Part shown: positions 34,171 to 42,439 of the stretch, piece after piece
How the letters are laid out: every line of letters begins with the position of its first letter
Numbering within the stretch: position 1 is the stretch's first letter
From: Akkermansiaceae bacterium
Lineage (GTDB): Bacteria > Verrucomicrobiota > Verrucomicrobiia > Verrucomicrobiales > Akkermansiaceae
Length of the DNA stretch: 50,705 nt
Reading direction: 5' to 3'
Assembly: GCA_030725745.1 (NCBI GenBank)
Contig: JANRFH010000002.1
Location: forward strand, 85,699-136,403
Translations under genes and position numbers: made by a program
The notes under the pieces: generated by a model
Database searches by the model: none
What the model saw: the letters and a program-made list of their open reading frames with translations, nothing else
What the model was told of the DNA's origin: nothing

Positions 34171-34780
34171 AACGAAAAAACGCCCGTTCCGTCTCGGAGT
34201 AGGCGGCCCCGTAGGCTCGGGGAAAACCATGTGCGTGCTACGTCTCAGCCAGTGGCTTAAAGATGAGATCTCACTCGCCGTTATCACGAACGACATCTAC
34301 ACCCGTGAGGATGCCGAGTTTCTCCTACGTGCTAACGTGCTCCCCGCCGACCGTGTGATCGGTGTGGAAACTGGCGGCTGCCCTCACACCGCGATTCGTG
34401 ACGACACGAGCATGAACATGGCTGCTGTAACTGATCTCGAAACGCGCCACCCAGATCTCGAACTCATCCTCATCGAGAGCGGCGGGGATAACCTCTCCGC
34501 GACGTTTTCACCGGAGCTCGTCGATGCCTACATCTACGTAATCGATGTCGCGGAGGGCGATAAGATACCCCGAAAAGGCGGCCCCGCCATTCGCACCAGC
34601 GATTTGCTGCTTATCAACAAGATTGAGCTCGCCCCCTATGTCGGTGCTGATCTCGATGTGATGGCACGCGATTCAAAAACGCAGCGAGGCGAGCGTCCTG
34701 TCGTCTTTGCGGATCTAAAATCGGAGATTGGAAAAGATAAACTCCTAGCCTGGCTAAAGCACGAATACCTCTTCATCTGA
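34148..34780 (+). CDS. ureG: Urease accessory GTPase UreG
   Basis: A SIMIBI-class GTPase that drives nickel delivery. From the ATG at 34148 it has 210 residues: P-loop [12 protein letters not shown] near 18-29, [14 protein letters not shown], the invariant [15 protein letters not shown] with the CPH nickel site, [15 protein letters not shown], and NKIELAP for the base. The longer frame from 34121 lies inside ureF and is not needed. It overlaps the ureF stop by 23 bases and ends one base into ureD (TGATG). Confidence 0.97.
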   Translation: MNDSSSPETKKRPFRLGVGGPVGSGKTMCVLRLSQWLKDEISLAVITNDIYTREDAEFLLRANVLPADRVIGVETGGCPHTAIRDDTSMNMAAVTDLETRHPDLELILIESGGDNLSATFSPELVDAYIYVIDVAEGDKIPRKGGPAIRTSDLLLINKIELAPYVGADLDVMARDSKTQRGERPVVFADLKSEIGKDKLLAWLKHEYLFI

Positions 34781-35616
34781 TGGAGGCTATGACAGGAAAT
34801 TCCCTGAGCGGCCACTTACAGCTGCGTTGTGATGTCGGTGCGGACGGCGCGCCATATCTTTCCGAGCAGAGCTTCGAAGTGCCCATCCACCTCAGCAAAG
34901 CTCACCTCTCAGACGACGGGAAAATACTCGTCCTAACCGTTGTGAACCCCACTGCCGGATTCTTCGATGGAGACAAAATCGTAAGTGAGGTGACCATTGG
35001 CCAAGGCGCGGCATTAGCTCTGAGCACGCCGAGTTCTTCGCGAGTTTTTCGTACACGCTCCGGGATGGACGCGCTGTGTGAGCAGAAATTTTCGGTGGAA
35101 ACGGAGGGATTTCTTGAATGGATACCAGAGGTTTTCATCCCTCACCAAGGTGCGCGTTACATTCAAAAGACCCGTGTGGATCTCCAGCCAGGCGCTGGTT
35201 TGTTGTTCATCGATTGGATCTCACCAGGGCGCGTGGCGAGGGGGGAAATTTTCCAATACGAAAACCTCAGGTGGGAGTTTGACTTACGGCTGGAAGGGAA
35301 GCTTCTCGCCCGCGAGCGTTACGACATGTCCGGCGAGGGTCTCGAGGGGATCACTGCGATGTTCGAGGCGGGGCATTATGTTTCCATCTACGTCGCCGGG
35401 GAAATGCTCAGAAATTTTCCAACAGCAGAAGTGGACGCCCTCGGAAACGAAGACACTTACTTAGGCCACGGCCTTCTCGAAGGCGGGGAGGTCATGGTCA
35501 TCCGTGCACTTTGCCGAGACAGCCTCGCCGCCCGCCGCTTGATCGAGCGCATACGTATTGTGCTTTATGAGGCGGCAAAAATGAATACTCCGTCACTTGG
35601 GCGGCTCTTCATGTGA
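34780..35616 (+). CDS. ureD: Urease accessory protein UreD (UreH)
   Basis: The scaffold that links the urease apoprotein to UreF and UreG. It has 278 residues, with LTVVNPTAGFFDGDKIVSEV, STPSSSRVFRT, the mid-protein FLEWIPEVFIPHQGARYIQ, GLLFIDWISPGRVARGE and a C-terminal RRLIERIRIVLYEAAKMN. The order E-F-G-D places ureD last, whereas in many bacteria it is first. The TauE/SafE gene follows 57 bases later. Confidence 0.92.
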   Translation: MEAMTGNSLSGHLQLRCDVGADGAPYLSEQSFEVPIHLSKAHLSDDGKILVLTVVNPTAGFFDGDKIVSEVTIGQGAALALSTPSSSRVFRTRSGMDALCEQKFSVETEGFLEWIPEVFIPHQGARYIQKTRVDLQPGAGLLFIDWISPGRVARGEIFQYENLRWEFDLRLEGKLLARERYDMSGEGLEGITAMFEAGHYVSIYVAGEMLRNFPTAEVDALGNEDTYLGHGLLEGGEVMVIRALCRDSLAARRLIERIRIVLYEAAKMNTPSLGRLFM

Positions 35617-35673
35617 GCCAGGAATGGTATTGGAGGTTGATCAAGTTACGTGAAAATCTTCTACTGACTGCGG

Positions 35674-36036
35674 ATGAAAATCATTCTTCTTTCGATAGTC
35701 ATAGGGCTTGTGGCAGGTCTTCTCGGCGCGCTTTGCGGAGTCGGCGGCGGTATTGTGATGGTGCCAGCCTTCGTCTCGATCCTTGGCTTCGGCCAGAAAC
35801 AGGCGGTAGCGACCTCGCTGGCGATCATCATCATCACGGCACTTTCTTCGACGATCAATAATGCCCGCGCCGGGAATCTCATCGATTGGAAAATCGTCGC
35901 GGCTGTAGGTATCGCCTCGGCTTTGACGGCATGGTTCGGAACAGATTTGATGAGAAATCTTTCTAACCAGACATTGACCCGCACGTTCGGTGTCGTGCTA
36001 GTGGTTTTCGGCGCGCGTATGCTGATCAAGGGATAG
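35674..36036 (+). CDS. Half-size TauE/SafE membrane protein
   Basis: 120 residues with four hydrophobic helices, one repeat of the TauE/SafE family of anion exporters (sulfite, sulfoacetate and similar). The repeat signature is GLLGALCGVGGGIVMVPAFV, followed by QAVATSLAII and NNARAGNLIDWKI. Full-size members have two such repeats (about 250 residues), so this one must work as a dimer or with a partner. It is encoded 57 bases after ureD and may belong to the urease transcript. Substrate unknown; a role in releasing an ionic by-product is speculative. Confidence 0.8.
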   Translation: MKIILLSIVIGLVAGLLGALCGVGGGIVMVPAFVSILGFGQKQAVATSLAIIIITALSSTINNARAGNLIDWKIVAAVGIASALTAWFGTDLMRNLSNQTLTRTFGVVLVVFGARMLIKG

Positions 36037-36041
36037 GCTTC

Positions 36042-36983
36042 TCAGAAGCTACCGGGGATCGCGGCTAGGACACGCTCGACCTCTAGCTCTGTCTGGCAGC
36101 GGCCATCGAGCAGGCACTTCGGTGAAAGGCAGGGTGCGCACTCGACATGACGTTTTACCACGACATGACGTTTTCCTAGAGGTCTTTTCCAGACTGCATC
36201 GTTGGGCCCGAAAAGAGTCACACACGTGGATCCCGCATGTGCGGCGAGGTGCGGCAGCGAGCCATCTGCCGCGATGATGAGTTGATGCACGGCGAGCAGG
36301 GGCAGCATCGCCTCTAAGGGGGCCGCATGGAAAAACTCTGCATCGCCACCGAGCCTTCCGGCGAGGACTTTGCCGAGTTTGCGTCCGCCCACGACTCCGG
36401 CGACGGTGATCCTTTTGCCTTTTTCCAAAAGTGCTTCCGCCAGTTCCTGCCACCGATCCAGCGGCCACTCGTGGCTGGCTCCGAAATCCGATCCCGGGCA
36501 GAGGAGCACGGTGTTAGGCTCGGCGGGTATACCCAGTGGGGCGGCCATGAAATACTCGGGCTTGTTCACCTCTATGCCCATTTGCACACAGGCATTGATG
36601 TACATGCGGACGCGGTGTTCGGTCGGTGATTCCTTCGCGGCGAGTGGGTGGGTGAGCAGTTTGCCGAGCTTTCCTTCATCGGGGCCGAGCCGCTTTTCAA
36701 TCCCGCTTTTAGCAAGGGCGCTGGCTGCTGTGCCTTCTTCCCATACGACGGATGCGTCCCAGCCTTTGCCAATTTCCGCGGCCAATTTCCCGGCCTTTGA
36801 TCGTGCTGTGAAATGGATTTGTGGCAGGTGTGTGACGGTTTTCCAAAACACCGATTGCTCCTCACGGCAGAGTAGTCCGGTGGCGAGGCCAGAGCTGATC
36901 AGCGCTCGCACTGCAGGCACAGAGAAGCAAGCCTCGTCCCAGCGTTCGGGCGCGGCGACTAGCATTCCTTTGGCTTCACTCAT
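36042..36983 (-). CDS. Glycosyltransferase family 9 (heptosyltransferase-like)
   Basis: Transfers a sugar, usually heptose, during lipopolysaccharide or related glycan assembly. It has 313 residues. The GT9 pattern is visible: VLLCPGSDFGASHEWPLDRW near 180-200, a motif with a non-standard AADGSLPHLAAHAG (usually S/NDSGPMHLA), LFGPNDAVWKRPL, and ending CAPCLSPKCLLDGRCQTELE with cysteines common in the family. The start ATG is at 36983. It is convergent with the TauE gene (five bases apart), and HupE follows in the same direction upstream with a 54-base gap. Confidence 0.85.
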   Translation of the reverse strand: MSEAKGMLVAAPERWDEACFSVPAVRALISSGLATGLLCREEQSVFWKTVTHLPQIHFTARSKAGKLAAEIGKGWDASVVWEEGTAASALAKSGIEKRLGPDEGKLGKLLTHPLAAKESPTEHRVRMYINACVQMGIEVNKPEYFMAAPLGIPAEPNTVLLCPGSDFGASHEWPLDRWQELAEALLEKGKRITVAGVVGGRKLGKVLAGRLGGDAEFFHAAPLEAMLPLLAVHQLIIAADGSLPHLAAHAGSTCVTLFGPNDAVWKRPLGKRHVVVKRHVECAPCLSPKCLLDGRCQTELEVERVLAAIPGSF

Positions 36984-37037
36984 CCTACTATCGATCCTGC
37001 ACCAGTTGGGTTTAGCTTCAATTCCGATCTATCAGTT

Positions 37038-38213
37038 TCAGGCGAAAATCCTCTCGAACATCCAGAAAAGCCCTGCGAGCGCAACGATAACGGAACCGAC
37101 CGTCTGAACGTGCTTCGTGTATTTTTTCAGCGGAAGCAGTATCAGGAAAGCGCAGGCGAGCACGGTGATCTGTGCTAGCTCGACTCCGACATTGAAGCCT
37201 ACGAGGGGCAGGGCGACTTGCTTTCCGGACAAATCACCTAATTTGTCACGGAGCATGCTGGCAAAGCCCATGCCGTGAAGTAATCCGAACGCAAAAACCA
37301 GAATCAGCCTTGATGGCTTGAGTTTTTTCACCAGCAGATTCTCGATGCCGATCCATGCAATACTGGCGGCGATGAGGATCTCGATGAGCCTGGACGGCAG
37401 GGTGATCATTCCAAAAATCGCTAGGGCGAGAGTGATTGAGTGGGCGACCGTAAACAGAAGTGATTGCCCCATGAGCGGCTTCCACTTGGGAGCGAGGAGA
37501 AATAATCCCAAAATGAAAAGTAGGTGGTCGAGGCCTTCCGGCGCGCGAAGCTCTAAAATGGCTTGGAAGAAATCATGAGAAATCACATGGCCAAATCCCA
37601 AGATGATCCAGCTCTCTGCCTGTGAGGATCGGGTTGGAGTTGTAGCTACAATTTCGGTTTCACCTGGAGCAGGCGCGCTCACTTTCAGCAAGGTGTCCGA
37701 CATGTCGGATGAAATGCTCAGCAGACCGATATTTTCGCCCTCCTCGATGATGACGATTAGCGTGGATTCTAGGTTATCGTGCCAGGAGGCGGTGAATTCC
37801 CCCGGCCCCGTCTGTTGATCGACGGTGATTTCCGCTTTCATCAGCGCCCAGCCGCCTTCTTCGGGCGGCAGGACGAGAGGTTCCTCCTCGAAATCTGGAA
37901 AGCGTATGTCCCACTTCAGTTCCTTGCCGTTATACTGGAGCTTTAGTAGCTGCCGCATGGTGTGCTCGGTAGTCTGGACTATGCGATCGTGCTCCTGCTC
38001 AGGTGCTGCCATCACATCTTTTCTGAAAAGTGGCGGGGCACCCTCCACGCCGCGCGATTCCGGCATCATGTAGGCGATGTCGAGCAGGCCTTCGAGTTTC
38101 CATTTGCCATCGGTGCGGAGCAGCTCAAGCTCGACCGTATCGACTTGGTGTGCGGAAGCTGTTTGCAAAAACAGCCATGCGAAGAGGTGTGTGAAAAGTG
38201 CGGCGAATTTCAT
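37038..38213 (-). CDS. Two-domain HupE/UreJ family membrane protein
   Basis: From the ATG at 38213 it has 391 residues. It starts with a signal peptide (LFTHLFAWLFLQTASAHQ) and a 190-residue periplasmic beta-rich domain, then the HupE/UreJ domain with a first helix region GFGHVISHDFF, the family mark GLDHLLFILGLFLLAPKWKPL, SITLALAIFGMITLP and LLHGMGFASML. UreJ/HupE proteins import nickel (or similar metals) for urease or hydrogenase, so a role in urease nickel supply fits its place beside the ure genes. The 26 residues upstream in the longer frame look untranslated. The divergent gap to preA is 123 bases. Confidence 0.85.
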   Translation of the reverse strand: MKFAALFTHLFAWLFLQTASAHQVDTVELELLRTDGKWKLEGLLDIAYMMPESRGVEGAPPLFRKDVMAAPEQEHDRIVQTTEHTMRQLLKLQYNGKELKWDIRFPDFEEEPLVLPPEEGGWALMKAEITVDQQTGPGEFTASWHDNLESTLIVIIEEGENIGLLSISSDMSDTLLKVSAPAPGETEIVATTPTRSSQAESWIILGFGHVISHDFFQAILELRAPEGLDHLLFILGLFLLAPKWKPLMGQSLLFTVAHSITLALAIFGMITLPSRLIEILIAASIAWIGIENLLVKKLKPSRLILVFAFGLLHGMGFASMLRDKLGDLSGKQVALPLVGFNVGVELAQITVLACAFLILLPLKKYTKHVQTVGSVIVALAGLFWMFERIFA

Positions 38214-38285
38214 ATCTGAAGTGGCAACTATCGCCACAGTGCTGATGTCTGCAAGTCTTGCTGGAATGAAAGAACGCTTCGCAAT

Positions 38286-38301
38286 GGGCATGAATTAAGC
38301 T
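38286..38301 (+). promoter_or_regulatory. Weak sigma-54-like site before preA
   Basis: GGGCATGAATTAAGCT keeps GG, CA and G of the -24 element and the GCT end of the -12 element with the exact spacing, but lacks the first T and the central TT. It lies 35 bases before the preA ATG. It is close to the sites at 40758 and 23448, which share a GGCAT half. Confidence 0.35.
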
Positions 38302-38336
38302 ACAAATGCCCTTTACCCACCATCATTGGAAAAATC

Positions 38337-39461
38337 ATGAGCACTTTAGCAACCACCGTTGACGGCCTGAACTTTAAGAACCCATTTGTCATCGGATCGG
38401 GGCCTCCGGGGACGAACGTAAAGGTGATCAAGCGTGCCTTTAAAGAAGGATGGGGCGGAGTCATCGCGAAAACGGTCAGCCTCGATAGCTCAAAGGTCAT
38501 CAACGTCAGTCCTCGCTATGGCAAGCTCCATGCAAACGACGGCAAGGAAGTCATCGGCTGGGAAAACATCGAGCTAATCAGTGATCGGAAGCTGGAAACT
38601 TGGATCGATGAATTCAAAGAGGCGAAGGACGCGCATCCGGACGGTATTCTCATCGCCTCAGTGATGGAGGAATACAACAAGGACGGCTGGTGCGAGCTGA
38701 TCGAGCGCTGCCAAGATGCTGGGGTGGACGCTTTTGAACTGAATTTCTCCTGCCCACACGGCATGCCTGAGCGAAAAATGGGTGCTGCAATGGGGCAAGA
38801 TCCCGAGATGCTGGAAGAGGTCTGCGGATGGGTCATGGGCGTTTCTAAAATACCTGCTTGGGCGAAAATGACGCCGAATATCACACACATTGAGGAGCCG
38901 AGCGCCGCCGCATTGCGTGCTGGGTGCCACGGGATTTCGGCAATCAATACCATACGCAGTGTGATCGGTGTGAATCTCGATACGCTCCGCCCCGAGCCAA
39001 GTGTTGAGGGCTACACGACTCCCGGCGGATATTCCTCGAAGGCCGTGAAGCCTATTGCCCTCCGCATGTGCATGGAGGTCGCCCAACTCATCAAAAAGGA
39101 TTTCCCCGGTCGTTCACTCTCCGGCCTAGGTGGGGTGGAAACGGGAGCGGACGCCGCCCAGTTCATCCTACTCGGCAGTGATACGGTTCAGGTCTGCACT
39201 GGCGTGATGAAATTCGGCTACGGAATGGTGCAGGGGCTTTGCGACGAGCTCCTTGAGTTCATGGAAGGCAAAGGCTTCGAAACCATCGATGATTTCAAGG
39301 GCGCGAGCCTTCCGTATTTTACCAGCCATACCGAGCTCGTGCGCATGCAGGCTGAGCGCAAGGCCAAGCAAGCTGCGGAAAAAGAAGCAGCCATGGTAAA
39401 GAACGACGCGGAGTGGGACGGCGACGACTTCGTCAAGCAGTCCGACGCGCTTTCGAGGTAG
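38337..39461 (+). CDS. preA: Dihydropyrimidine dehydrogenase catalytic subunit PreA-like, without Fe-S domain
   Basis: The FMN-binding subunit that reduces uracil or thymine to the dihydro form. It has 374 residues with the TIM-barrel motifs LNFKNPFVIGSGPPG, GWGGVIAKTVSLD, the active-site Cys139 in ELNFSCPHGMPERKMG, AKMTPNITHI, SAINTIRSVIGVNLDTL, GGYSSKAVKPIALR, GLGGVETGADAAQF and LGSDTVQVCTGVM. The E. coli protein continues with a two-[4Fe-4S] ferredoxin domain of about 70 residues. Here the tail (from about 330) is a charged helix without any cysteine. No preT partner is in the window. The start ATG at 38337 is the first in frame. It is convergent with the amidohydrolase (two bases). Confidence 0.88.
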   Translation: MSTLATTVDGLNFKNPFVIGSGPPGTNVKVIKRAFKEGWGGVIAKTVSLDSSKVINVSPRYGKLHANDGKEVIGWENIELISDRKLETWIDEFKEAKDAHPDGILIASVMEEYNKDGWCELIERCQDAGVDAFELNFSCPHGMPERKMGAAMGQDPEMLEEVCGWVMGVSKIPAWAKMTPNITHIEEPSAAALRAGCHGISAINTIRSVIGVNLDTLRPEPSVEGYTTPGGYSSKAVKPIALRMCMEVAQLIKKDFPGRSLSGLGGVETGADAAQFILLGSDTVQVCTGVMKFGYGMVQGLCDELLEFMEGKGFETIDDFKGASLPYFTSHTELVRMQAERKAKQAAEKEAAMVKNDAEWDGDDFVKQSDALSR

Positions 39462-39462
39462 G

Positions 39463-40716
39463 CTAGTGTGACAAGATCCAGGCAATGGTCTTGTCGGCGA
39501 GCTTGTCCATGGCGACGACGGATTGGGCGATGTGCTCTTCCTTGGTATCCTCGATCTTGTTGTGGCTGATACCGTGCAGGCTCTGCACGAACATCATCAC
39601 GGTCGGGATGCCGGCTAGGGAAACTTCTGCCGCATCATGCAGCGGGCCGGACGGCATGCGGTGGACGACACCGCACGTTTCGTGAATGGCTTGCCCGCAA
39701 TGATCAATCAGCTCCGGGTGAAACGGCTCCGGAGCGATCTGCCAAATACGTTCCCAGGAAACTTCGCAGCCAGCTTCTCCGGAAAACCGCATACTGGCAT
39801 CATCAGCCTCATAGAGCATTTGCTTTAGAGACTCTGCATCAATGTGCCTTTGATCCAGTGTGATCTCGCATTCGGCGACGACGCTCGTCACGATCCCCGG
39901 CTTGGTTTTACAGGAGCCGATGGTGCAGACGCCTCCATTGCGGCGTGTGATTTCGTAGATTTCAGGAGCCATTCTCGCTGCTGCGAGAAATGCATCCTGC
40001 CTGCGATCCATGGGGGTGCTTCCCGAGTGCGCGGCCTGGCCGTGGAAGGTGATTCTGTGCCTTTCGACACCGCACGTTCCGAGGACAACAGCCAGCGGCA
40101 GATCGAGATCTAGCAGCACGGGCCCTTGCTCGATGTGGAGTTCGAGATACGCGGCAGCGTTCGCCTGTTCTGCGGTTGCCTGTTTGACGTTTTCGAAATC
40201 GATACCGAACTCCGCGAGGGCATCGACCAGTGAAATGCCGTCCTTGTCAGTCAGGCCGCGGGCTTCCTCCATGTTGAGGTTTCCCGAGAAAGCGGAGGAG
40301 CCGAAAAGGCTTTTGCCAAAGCGCGCGCCTTCCTCATCCGCCCAATCGACCACGCGTATCGTCACCGGAGGCTTGCCCTTGTATTGGGCGTTGAGGCGTC
40401 GGAGAATTTCTACCCCTGCCATGACGTTGAGGCAGCCATCGAGCCAGCCGCCGTTCGGCACGGAATCCATGTGGCCTCCGATGATAAGGCATTTTTCTGA
40501 TTCGCCGGGCAGGGTGAACCAGAGGTTTCCCGCAGCATCGGTCGTTTCGCTCACAGGCAGTTCGGACATGATAGCCTTGAGCCAATTTCGCGCTTTGGCC
40601 CATGTTTCCGTAAAAGCGACGCGCTGTGCACCGTTTTCGTCACCGGTAATTTCCCGCAAATTTTTCAGCTCTGCGATGGTTCTTTGCGGATCGAGTGTTT
40701 GAGATGGTGTAGTCAT
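39463..40716 (-). CDS. Zn-dependent N-carbamoyl amidohydrolase, M20 family (beta-ureidopropionase-like)
   Basis: Cleaves an N-carbamoyl group from amino acids, giving CO2, ammonia and the amine. With its neighbours the likely substrate is N-carbamoyl-beta-alanine (or the beta-aminoisobutyrate analogue). It has 417 residues. Zinc and binding motifs are complete: GGHMDSVPNGGWLDG (His, Asp), ADEEGARFGKSLFGSSA (Glu), HIEQGPVL (His), FHGQAAHSGSTPMDRRQDA and MPSGPLHDAAEVS (His). Allantoate amidohydrolase is the main alternative; the surrounding genes favour pyrimidine breakdown. It is divergent from the dehydrogenase gene with a 99-base shared promoter region. Confidence 0.88.
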   Translation of the reverse strand: MTTPSQTLDPQRTIAELKNLREITGDENGAQRVAFTETWAKARNWLKAIMSELPVSETTDAAGNLWFTLPGESEKCLIIGGHMDSVPNGGWLDGCLNVMAGVEILRRLNAQYKGKPPVTIRVVDWADEEGARFGKSLFGSSAFSGNLNMEEARGLTDKDGISLVDALAEFGIDFENVKQATAEQANAAAYLELHIEQGPVLLDLDLPLAVVLGTCGVERHRITFHGQAAHSGSTPMDRRQDAFLAAARMAPEIYEITRRNGGVCTIGSCKTKPGIVTSVVAECEITLDQRHIDAESLKQMLYEADDASMRFSGEAGCEVSWERIWQIAPEPFHPELIDHCGQAIHETCGVVHRMPSGPLHDAAEVSLAGIPTVMMFVQSLHGISHNKIEDTKEEHIAQSVVAMDKLADKTIAWILSH

Positions 40717-40757
40717 GGCTCGCGGGTTTACGCTGTGTGGGTTACAGGTGCTTTAAG

Positions 40758-40773
40758 TGGCATGGCAAACGCT
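40758..40773 (+). promoter_or_regulatory. Possible sigma-54 promoter before mmsA
   Basis: TGGCATGGCAAACGCT matches the -24 element at TGGCA and G, and the -12 element at GCT, with correct spacing; position 6 and the two central Ts differ. Predicted transcription start is near 40784, 32 bases before the ATG at 40816. It lies in the divergent gap with the amidohydrolase gene. Confidence 0.5.
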
Positions 40774-40815
40774 AGCCCAAGCTCCTTATGTGCCAAAACC
40801 TGAATCTCCGCAACC

Positions 40816-42315
40816 ATGAGTGACTCCTCCACACCCCTATGCCCGAATTACCTAGATGGAAAATGGGTAACACCTTCCGGAAAAGAAACTTCCAATGTTT
40901 ACAATCCATCGCGCGGATCGGTCATCGCCGGTGTGCCGATGTGCGGAAAAGTAGAGGTTGATGCCGTCGTTGCTTCCGCTCTTAAAGCCTTCCCAGATTG
41001 GGGCGACACTCCTCCGAACGAACGAGCCCAAGTGTTATTTCGTGCTAAGATCATGCTTGAAGATGCGTTCGACGAACTCTGCCTCGGCATTGCGACGGAG
41101 CATGGAAAAACACTTTCCGAAGCGCGTGGTGATTTGCGGCGTGGCATCGAAGTCGTCGAGTATGCGTGCGGCGTCCCGACCCTGCTGATGGGCGAGAGCT
41201 TGGAGAACATCGCGCGTGGAATCGATTGCCATACGGATCGCCACCCGCTCGGTGTGGTGGCTGGCATCTGCCCTTTCAATTTCCCCGCGCTCGTCCCGAT
41301 GTGGATGTGGCCACTGGCCATTGCTTGTGGAAATACCTTTGTCCTCAAGCCCAGCGAGAAAGTGCCGCTCACCATGCAGCGCGTGGTGGCGATCCTTGAA
41401 AAAGCAGGCCTGCCGCCGGGTGTGATGAACATCGTGCACGGCGGGCGCGAGTGTGTGGATGCGATCTTGGAGCACCCGGATGTTAAGGCGATCAGCTTCG
41501 TAGGCTCCACCCCGGTAGCTCGCGAAATTCATCGCAAGGGTACGCTAAATGGCAAGCGTGTGCAGGCGGCGGGTGGTGCGAAGAATTTCATCATCCTCAT
41601 GCCGGATGCAGACATCGACCGCACCGTCGAGGCGGTGAAGGACGGCGCTTTCGGCTGTGCTGGAGAAAGGTGCATGGCGGGTTCTACGGCAGTTGCCGTA
41701 GGTGAGGCGGGTGAGAGGCTTCTCCCTGCACTGGCAGATCTGGTGAGCTCCATGAAAACGGGGACGACCGATACCGTGGACTCCCAGCCAGACATGGGGG
41801 CGGTTATTTCCGCTGAGCACCGCAGCAAGGTCGCGGGCATCATTGATGCGGGCGAACGTGCGGGTGCCAAAGTGCTTTCAGATGGTCGCCCGGTGAAGGT
41901 GAATGAGGCTCCGGAAGGATTTTTCCTCGGCCCCACGCTCATCGATCACGTGGAGGAATCGAATCCGATCATGGAAACAGAAGTCTTCGGCCCCGTGCTT
42001 GCAGTGCTGCGTGCGAAGACTCTCGACGAGGCCATCGAAAAGGCGAACCGGCAGGCATTTGGTAACGGAGCAGCGATTTTCACCAACTCGGGCAAGGCAG
42101 CCCGTGAATTCCGCCGCAAGGTGAGTGCTGGTATGGTGGGTATCAATGTGGGTGTTCCTGCGCCGTTGGCGTATTTCCCTTTCACAGGTTGGAATGATTC
42201 ATTCTTCGGTGATCTCCATATCCAAGGGAAAGAAGGTGTGGAATTCTACACCCAGCGTAAGACTACGACGACGCGGTGGTTTGGCTTCGGGGATGGGGAG
42301 ATCTGGGCTAAGTAG
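40816..42315 (+). CDS. mmsA: CoA-acylating methylmalonate/malonate-semialdehyde dehydrogenase
   Basis: Converts malonate semialdehyde (from beta-alanine) or methylmalonate semialdehyde to acetyl-CoA or propionyl-CoA with NAD+ and CoA, releasing CO2. It has 499 residues of the aldehyde dehydrogenase fold: catalytic Cys286 in CAGERCMAG, GVVAGICPFNFPALVPMWMW, KPSEKVPLTM, and the MmsA-type C-terminus MVGINVGVPAPLAYFPFTGW (with SFFGDLHIQGKEG following). It fits as the last step of the uracil pathway. A long palindrome separates it from hydA. Confidence 0.93.
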   Translation: MSDSSTPLCPNYLDGKWVTPSGKETSNVYNPSRGSVIAGVPMCGKVEVDAVVASALKAFPDWGDTPPNERAQVLFRAKIMLEDAFDELCLGIATEHGKTLSEARGDLRRGIEVVEYACGVPTLLMGESLENIARGIDCHTDRHPLGVVAGICPFNFPALVPMWMWPLAIACGNTFVLKPSEKVPLTMQRVVAILEKAGLPPGVMNIVHGGRECVDAILEHPDVKAISFVGSTPVAREIHRKGTLNGKRVQAAGGAKNFIILMPDADIDRTVEAVKDGAFGCAGERCMAGSTAVAVGEAGERLLPALADLVSSMKTGTTDTVDSQPDMGAVISAEHRSKVAGIIDAGERAGAKVLSDGRPVKVNEAPEGFFLGPTLIDHVEESNPIMETEVFGPVLAVLRAKTLDEAIEKANRQAFGNGAAIFTNSGKAAREFRRKVSAGMVGINVGVPAPLAYFPFTGWNDSFFGDLHIQGKEGVEFYTQRKTTTTRWFGFGDGEIWAK

Positions 42316-42318
42316 AAA

Positions 42319-42429
42319 TTTTAACCGCTAAGACGCAAAGGCGCGAAGCTAGAAAGAATAAGTTTTTGAGAAAATAGAGAAATATTTTTCACAACCCAGC
42401 TTTGCGCCTTTGCGTCTTAGCGGTTAAAA
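42319..42429. repeat. Long palindrome with 32-bp arms in the mmsA-hydA spacer
   Basis: Arms at 42319-42350 and 42398-42429 are inverted copies matching at 31 of 32 positions. Their inner core is TAAGACGCAAAGGCGC and its complement, and their outer ends are TTTTAACCGC / GCGGTTAAAA. The 47-base loop is AT-rich and has no gene. It fills nearly the whole spacer: it starts four bases after the mmsA stop and ends ten bases before the hydA start. In RNA it would form a strong hairpin between two genes of the same pathway. The same GCGGTTAAAA end occurs inside ureF. Confidence 0.9.
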
Positions 42430-42439
42430 AATCTAAGAC

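Noticed and set aside
38214-38291. 26-residue N-terminal extension of the HupE/UreJ protein
   Set aside because: It has no signal-peptide character and the ATG at 38213 gives a normal exported start; the extension also overlaps the preA promoter region.
42351-42397. Small RNA or gene in the loop of the mmsA-hydA palindrome
   Set aside because: The 47 bases are AT-rich, with no open frame and no promoter that I can support.
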